NCBI RefSeq assembly: GCF_000414115.1
Contig: NZ_AOPZ01000559.1
Span: forward strand, 1 to 34,772
Source: Streptomyces aurantiacus JA 4570
GTDB lineage: Bacteria; Actinomycetota; Actinomycetes; Streptomycetales; Streptomycetaceae
DNA length: 34,772 nucleotides
Direction of reading: 5' to 3'
The notes under the pieces are model-generated. The model was not told the origin of the DNA and made no database searches. It saw nothing but the letters and a program-made list of their open reading frames with translations. Positions 31,346-34,772 of this stretch are shown in pieces. Position numbers and translations under genes: made by a program. Within the stretch, counting starts at the first letter, position 1. Each line of letters begins with the position of its first letter.

Positions 31346-32007
31346 TGAGGGTCGCCATTGCCGGAGCGGGCGCGGTGGGCCGTTCCATCGCCGGTGAGCT
31401 CCTGGAGAACGGCCACGAGGTCCTTCTCGTCGACAAGGCGCCGACGGCCATCTCCGTCGAGCGCGTCCCGCAGGCCGAGTGGCTGCTCGCCGACGCCTGC
31501 GAGATCACCTCGCTGGACGAGGCGGCGCTGCAGCGCTGCAACGTCGTGATCGCCGCGACCGGCGACGACAAGGTCAACCTCGTCGTCTCGCTGCTCGCGA
31601 AGACCGAGTACGGCGTCCCGCGGGTCGTCGCGCGCGTCAACAACCCCAAGAACGAGTGGCTCTTCAACGAGTCCTGGGGCGTCGACGTCGCGGTGTCCAC
31701 GCCGCGGCTGATGTCCGCGCTCGTCGAGGAGGCGGTGAGCGTCGGCGACCTCGTCCGTCTCCTGCGCTTCAGCCACGGCGACGCGAACCTCGTCGAGCTG
31801 ACGCTGCCGCCGGAGTCGACGCTCGCGGGCACCCGCGTCGGCGACGTCCAGTGGCCCGAGGACACCTCGCTCGTCACCATCATCCGGGGTACGCGCGTTC
31901 TCGCGCCGACACCGGACGACTCGCTCGAAGCGGGTGACGAACTCCTCTTCGTGGCCGCGCAGGCGCGCGAGGAGCAGTTGGAGGACCTGCTGTCTGCGCG
32001 TAACTAG
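31345..32007 (+). CDS. trkA: TrkA/RCK potassium-channel regulatory protein 2
   Basis: This 220-residue paralogue of the preceding protein has the same RCK_N/RCK_C plan. MRVAIAGAGAVGRSIAGEL carries the GxGxxG loop, VLLVDK follows as the second strand, and IAATGDDKVN is a typical nucleotide-contact stretch. The C-terminal RCK_C domain (about 135-218) ends near the stop. The ATG overlaps the previous stop by one base, with GGAGGG upstream inside the previous gene. The two proteins probably form a hetero-oligomeric gating ring. The gene is closed by a perfect 21-bp terminator hairpin. Confidence 0.92.
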   Translation: MRVAIAGAGAVGRSIAGELLENGHEVLLVDKAPTAISVERVPQAEWLLADACEITSLDEAALQRCNVVIAATGDDKVNLVVSLLAKTEYGVPRVVARVNNPKNEWLFNESWGVDVAVSTPRLMSALVEEAVSVGDLVRLLRFSHGDANLVELTLPPESTLAGTRVGDVQWPEDTSLVTIIRGTRVLAPTPDDSLEAGDELLFVAAQAREEQLEDLLSARN

Positions 32008-32018
32008 CCGTTGGCTTT

Positions 32019-32064
32019 ACGCAGGTGGGGGCGCCCGGAGAGTTCCGGGCGCCCCCACCTGCGT
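32019..32064. terminator. 21-bp perfect hairpin between convergent genes
   Basis: The arms 32019-32039 and 32044-32064 pair perfectly around a 4-nt loop (GAGT). It follows the second TrkA gene by 11 bases and lies between convergent genes, so it can act in both directions. It lacks a clear T-tract. Confidence 0.85.
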
Positions 32065-32082
32065 GAGCGTCTATCGGCCCTT

Positions 32083-32130
32083 CGGGCCTCGTCCTCAAAC
32101 GCCGGACGGGCCTCGTCCTCAAACGCCGGA
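32083..32130. repeat. Streptomyces-type 24-bp motif, two tandem copies
   Basis: Identical 24-bp units at 32083-32106 and 32107-32130 carry CCTCGTCCTCAAACGCCGG; a partial third starts at 32131. I recall this motif as common at 3' gene ends in Streptomyces. The second copy overlaps the end of the DUF3159 gene and supplies its last residues (SPSGV) and TGA stop. Confidence 0.85.
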
Positions 32131-32862
32131 CGGGCTTGATTTCCCCGCCTTGCGTTCCTCTTCGGCTTTCTCCGCCGCTTCCATCTCCGCGAAGACGTCG
32201 ATCGGCGGCGGGGCCTTGGCCAGGAAGATCCAGGTGAAGTACACCGCGAGGACCATCGGCGGCAGCTTCAGGGCGATCAGGACCCAGCCGAGCTGCTCGG
32301 TGTCCGCCCACCAGTAGAGCGGGAAGAGGATGGCGTACTTGGCGAGGAAGATCAGGCCCCAGGCCAGGGACGCCTTCGTGTACGCCTTCTTGCGGCCGGG
32401 GTTGCGGGTGCGCCAGGAGAGGTTCTCGCGGAACACCGGGCCGAGGAGCAGGCCGAGCAGCGGATAGCCCACGAGCGCGGAGAGGAAGAACGCCGCGCCG
32501 AGGCCGGTGCCGTAGATCATTCCCGGCAGGTAGAAGTCCTTGGCGTTGCCCGTGAACATGGCGAAGGCCACGCCGAACGCGACGCCGAAGACGCCACTGA
32601 AGGCGTGCTTCACCGTGTCCCGGCGGACCAGGCGGACCACCACCAGGATCACCGCGACGGCCAGCGCCGCGATCGCCGACAGGTGCAGGTCCTTGTTGAT
32701 CGTGTAGATCAGCACGAACAGCAGGCCGGGCACCATCGTCTCGACCGTGCCCCGGATGCCGCCGAAGGCGTCGAACAGCGCGGCCTGCGTCAGAGCCCTG
32801 GTGTCCGTGTCGTGGGGGTGCTCCCCCGCGGCCTGGTCGGTCGGCTTGTCGACTGACGTCAC
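32119..32862 (-). CDS. DUF3159 family membrane protein
   Basis: This 247-residue actinobacterial membrane protein has about six transmembrane helices (first at ~42-60, last at ~205-222). The family-typical opening LFDAFGGIRGTVETMVPGL and the central FRENLSWRTRNPGRKKAY are present. No function is established for the family. The GTG start at 32862 has GGGAG in front, lying in the last codons of the upstream OB-fold gene, whose stop is only three bases before the GTG. The two genes are therefore translationally coupled. The acidic/basic C-terminal tail ends in residues contributed by the tandem Streptomyces motif. Confidence 0.88.
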   Translation of the reverse strand: MTSVDKPTDQAAGEHPHDTDTRALTQAALFDAFGGIRGTVETMVPGLLFVLIYTINKDLHLSAIAALAVAVILVVVRLVRRDTVKHAFSGVFGVAFGVAFAMFTGNAKDFYLPGMIYGTGLGAAFFLSALVGYPLLGLLLGPVFRENLSWRTRNPGRKKAYTKASLAWGLIFLAKYAILFPLYWWADTEQLGWVLIALKLPPMVLAVYFTWIFLAKAPPPIDVFAEMEAAEKAEEERKAGKSSPSGV

Positions 32863-32865
32863 CGG

Positions 32866-33264
32866 CTACTCCCGTCCGAGCGGTCTGAGTTCGTACTTGG
32901 GATTGAAGAGCACTCTGCGGCCCCGGTCTATGGAGATCCGGCCCGACGCGATCAGGCGGCGCCCCGGCTCGATGCCCACGATGGAGCGCCTGCCGAGCCA
33001 CACGACGTCGAGCGCGGCGGAGCCGTCGAACAGCTCCGCCTCCAGGGCCGGGACACCGGCACGCGGCCGCAGGGTGACCGTGCGCAACGTACCAGTAACC
33101 GTGACTATCTGGCGGTCGTGGCAGTCGCCGATGCGTGTGCACCCGGCCGTCTCCGCGTCCTCGCGCAGCTCCTGCGACTCCAGGTCCTGCTGGGAGGACG
33201 AAAGCCGGTCGAGCATGCGCCGGAAGCGACCGGTCGGCTTGCCGGATCCAGGAACAGCACTCAT
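32866..33264 (-). CDS. OB-fold nucleic-acid-binding protein
   Basis: This 132-residue protein has a polar N-terminal helix (about 12-35) followed by an OB-fold (about 50-125: VTVTGTLRTVTLRP, LEAELFDGSAALDVVWLG, GRRLIASGRI). The fold is of the tRNA_anti/RecG-wedge kind and suggests binding of single-stranded nucleic acid. It precedes and is coupled to the DUF3159 gene; the pair appears to be a conserved actinobacterial operon. No Shine-Dalgarno stands before ATG 33264, while TACGCT lies seven bases upstream, fitting a leaderless transcript. The exact role is unknown. Confidence 0.85.
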   Translation of the reverse strand: MSAVPGSGKPTGRFRRMLDRLSSSQQDLESQELREDAETAGCTRIGDCHDRQIVTVTGTLRTVTLRPRAGVPALEAELFDGSAALDVVWLGRRSIVGIEPGRRLIASGRISIDRGRRVLFNPKYELRPLGRE

Positions 33265-33270
33265 ACCGGA

Positions 33271-33301
33271 AGCGTACCGGTGGCCACCGACACCCCCACA
33301 A
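33271..33301 (-). promoter_or_regulatory. Probable promoter of the OB-fold/DUF3159 operon
   Basis: On the minus strand TTGTGG (33296-33301) and TACGCT (33271-33276) are 19 bp apart, slightly long for -35 and -10. A perfect 12-bp palindrome CGGTGGCCACCG (33278-33289) lies between them. The -10 ends seven bases before the ATG, so transcription should start at or near the start codon. Confidence 0.45.
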
Positions 33302-33333
33302 TGGGTGCGCTCACCTGTGCATATGCCCGCTCG

Positions 33334-34017
33334 CTACCGCTCGAACCGGTATCCCATCCCAGGCTCCGTAATGAAGTGCCGCGGGTGCGCGGGGTCCGCC
33401 TCCAGTTTGCGGCGCAGTTGTGCCATGTAGACGCGCAGGTAGTTCGTCTCGGTGCCGTACGAGGGCCCCCACACCTCCTGGAGGAGCTGCTTCTGGCTGA
33501 CGAGACGGCCCGCGTTGCGCACCAGGACCTCCAGGAGGTGCCACTCCGTGGGGGTCAGGCGTACGTCGCGGCCGTCGCGGTTGACCTTCTTCGCGGCCAG
33601 GTCGACCGTGAAGTCCTCGGTGTCCACCATCACGTCGTCCTCGCCGGCCCCGGTGGGCTCGGCGCGGCGCACGGCGGCCCGCAGCCGGGCGAGGAGTTCG
33701 TCCATGCCGAAGGGCTTGGTCACGTAGTCGTCGGCGCCGGCGTCCAGGGCCTCGACCTTCTCGTCCGAGCTGTGCCGGGCCGAAAGGACCAGGATGGGCA
33801 CGCGCGTCCAGCCGCGCAGCCCCTTGATCACCTCCACGCCGTCCATGTCGGGCAGACCGAGGTCGAGCACGATCACGTCGGGGTGGCGGGCGGCGGCGAG
33901 CTGGAGGGCGGTGGCGCCGTCCGGTGCCGCGTCCACGTCGTACTTGCGCGCCTTCAGATTGATCACGAGGGCGCGTACGATCTGCGGCTCGTCGTCGACC
34001 ACGAGCACCCGGGTCAT
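33334..34017 (-). CDS. kdpE: KdpE-like response regulator (OmpR family)
   Basis: This 227-residue two-component response regulator has a receiver domain (about 2-118) with Asp8/Asp9, phospho-acceptor Asp52 (LDLGLPD), Ser79 and Lys101 (VTKPF). An OmpR-type winged-helix DNA-binding domain (about 132-226) contains RLTPTEWHLLEVLVRNAGRL and ends GYRFER. KdpE activates potassium-uptake genes when phosphorylated by KdpD. ATG 34017 starts exactly at the receiver fold. A frame open to GTG 34116, overlapping the kdpD stop (GTGA), would add 33 low-complexity residues and is less likely. No kdpFABC genes are visible in the window, so this may be an orphan KdpDE pair; they could lie elsewhere. Confidence 0.92.
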   Translation of the reverse strand: MTRVLVVDDEPQIVRALVINLKARKYDVDAAPDGATALQLAAARHPDVIVLDLGLPDMDGVEVIKGLRGWTRVPILVLSARHSSDEKVEALDAGADDYVTKPFGMDELLARLRAAVRRAEPTGAGEDDVMVDTEDFTVDLAAKKVNRDGRDVRLTPTEWHLLEVLVRNAGRLVSQKQLLQEVWGPSYGTETNYLRVYMAQLRRKLEADPAHPRHFITEPGMGYRFER

Positions 34018-34042
34018 TCCTACCTGCCTTTCGGGCTTGTCA

Positions 34043-34100
34043 GCGCCGCGTGCGCGGCATTCGGCGCCGCTCAGGCGGCTTTCGGCGCCGCGTGCGCGGC
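34043..34100. repeat. Repeat-rich spacer between kdpD and kdpE
   Basis: A 16-bp sequence at 34043-34058 recurs exactly at 34085-34100, with a related GGCGCCGCTC stretch between. The 95-bp spacer is an open frame continuous with kdpE but of low complexity. Confidence 0.7.
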
Positions 34101-34112
34101 TGGCGGTGGCGG

Positions 34113-34772
34113 TCACGAGGTCATCTGGGCGGAGAGGTCGGGTACGACGGGCGGTCGCCCGGCCGCCGCCTGGAGGGTGAGCACCATCGTGAGGCCGCCA
34201 CCTGGAGTGTCCTCCGCGGCGAGGGTTCCTCCCATGGATTCCACGAAACCGCGGGCGACCGCCAGGCCGAGGCCGACGCCGCTGCCTCGTGGAGCGTCAC
34301 CGTAGCGCTGGAACGGCTCGAAAATGCGGTCCTTGGCGTCATCCGGGACACCGGGCCCCCGGTCGACCACCCTCAGCTCAACGCGGTCGCCGAGCGCGCT
34401 GGCCGAAACGAAGACGGGTTCATCCTCGGGCGCGTACTTGACGGCGTTCTCCACGATGTTGGCGACGGCGCGCTCCAGGAGGCCCTTGTCGACGGCGACC
34501 ATCGGCAGCGCCTCCGGGATGTCGAGGTCCACGCTGCCGTCGGGGACGCCGCCGAGCGCCATCGGCACCACCTCGTCGAGGTCGATCTCGCGGATCAGCG
34601 GGGTGACCGTGCCGGTCTGCAGGCGTGACATGTCCAGGAGGTTGCCCACGAGGTGGTCGAGGCGGTCGGCGCCCGCCTCGATGCCTTCGAGGAGCTCCGC
34701 CTGGTCCTCGTCGGACCACTCCACGTCCTCCGAGCGGAGGCTGGAGACGGACGCCTTGATGCCGGCGAGCGG
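34113..34772 (-). CDS. kdpD: KdpD-like sensor histidine kinase (partial)
   Basis: These are the C-terminal 219 codons of a sensor kinase whose start lies beyond the right edge. The visible part begins in the dimerisation helix just after the expected phospho-His (PLAGIKASVSSLRSEDVEWS). It contains the ATP-binding domain with N-box IVENAVKYAP, G1 DRGPGVPDD, F-box FEPFQR and G2 GVGLGLA. The order and the SVSSLRSEDVEW pattern are typical of KdpD, which senses K+ or turgor and phosphorylates KdpE. The missing N-terminal part would hold the KdpD, USP-like and membrane segments. The gene is upstream of kdpE on the same strand and presumably co-transcribed. Confidence 0.9.
   Translation of the reverse strand, partial: PLAGIKASVSSLRSEDVEWSDEDQAELLEGIEAGADRLDHLVGNLLDMSRLQTGTVTPLIREIDLDEVVPMALGGVPDGSVDLDIPEALPMVAVDKGLLERAVANIVENAVKYAPEDEPVFVSASALGDRVELRVVDRGPGVPDDAKDRIFEPFQRYGDAPRGSGVGLGLAVARGFVESMGGTLAAEDTPGGGLTMVLTLQAAAGRPPVVPDLSAQMTS

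Noticed and set aside
1..34772. CRISPR array or complete insertion sequence
   Set aside because: No regularly spaced repeats and no transposase motif or paired terminal inverted repeats were seen.

Overview
The window is chromosomal DNA from a high-GC actinomycete, almost certainly a Streptomyces. The coding sequence is very GC-rich with strong third-position GC bias. Several genes are typical Streptomyces core genes (DUF3159 protein, OB-fold protein, TrkA pair, KdpDE), and a short tandem motif at 32083-32130 is of a kind I remember as scattered through Streptomyces genomes.

Left part (1-19314): an ECF sigma factor, then a four-gene, same-strand polyketide operon. The order is cytochrome P450 (1066-2229), PKS 1 (2281-10587), PKS 2 (10637-17206) and an unusual fusion of a type II thioesterase with an FMN-dependent lactate-monooxygenase-like alpha-hydroxy-acid oxidase (17260-19314). 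PKS 1 holds a loading module with a shrunken ketosynthase that has lost Cys and both His, plus an AT whose carboxylate-binding Arg is Trp. Module 1 follows (KS-AT[methylmalonyl]-DH-KR-ACP). PKS 2 is one fully reducing module (KS-AT[malonyl]-DH-ER-KR-ACP) without a thioesterase. The inferred product is a small 4-methyl-4-alkenoyl triketide, released in trans and then oxidised by the P450 and the flavin domain. No transport or resistance gene is seen in the operon.

Middle (19290-23701): a boundary zone. It has a broken PucR-type regulator remnant, a 1155-residue type ISP-like restriction/modification protein whose catalytic NPPY motif reads NPPD, and about 640 bp of degraded sequence with remnants of small genes. 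By eye this zone is less GC-rich than its flanks and looks horizontally acquired.

Right part (23702-34772): ordinary core genes. They are an RNA m5U methyltransferase with Fe-S cysteines and TRAM domain, a KimA-like APC permease, an MMPL exporter divergent from a small winged-helix regulator plus membrane protein, two overlapping TrkA (RCK) genes, a DUF3159 membrane protein, an OB-fold protein, and KdpE/KdpD (KdpD cut by the window edge). KimA-like permease, TrkA pair and KdpDE together make this a potassium-homeostasis neighbourhood.
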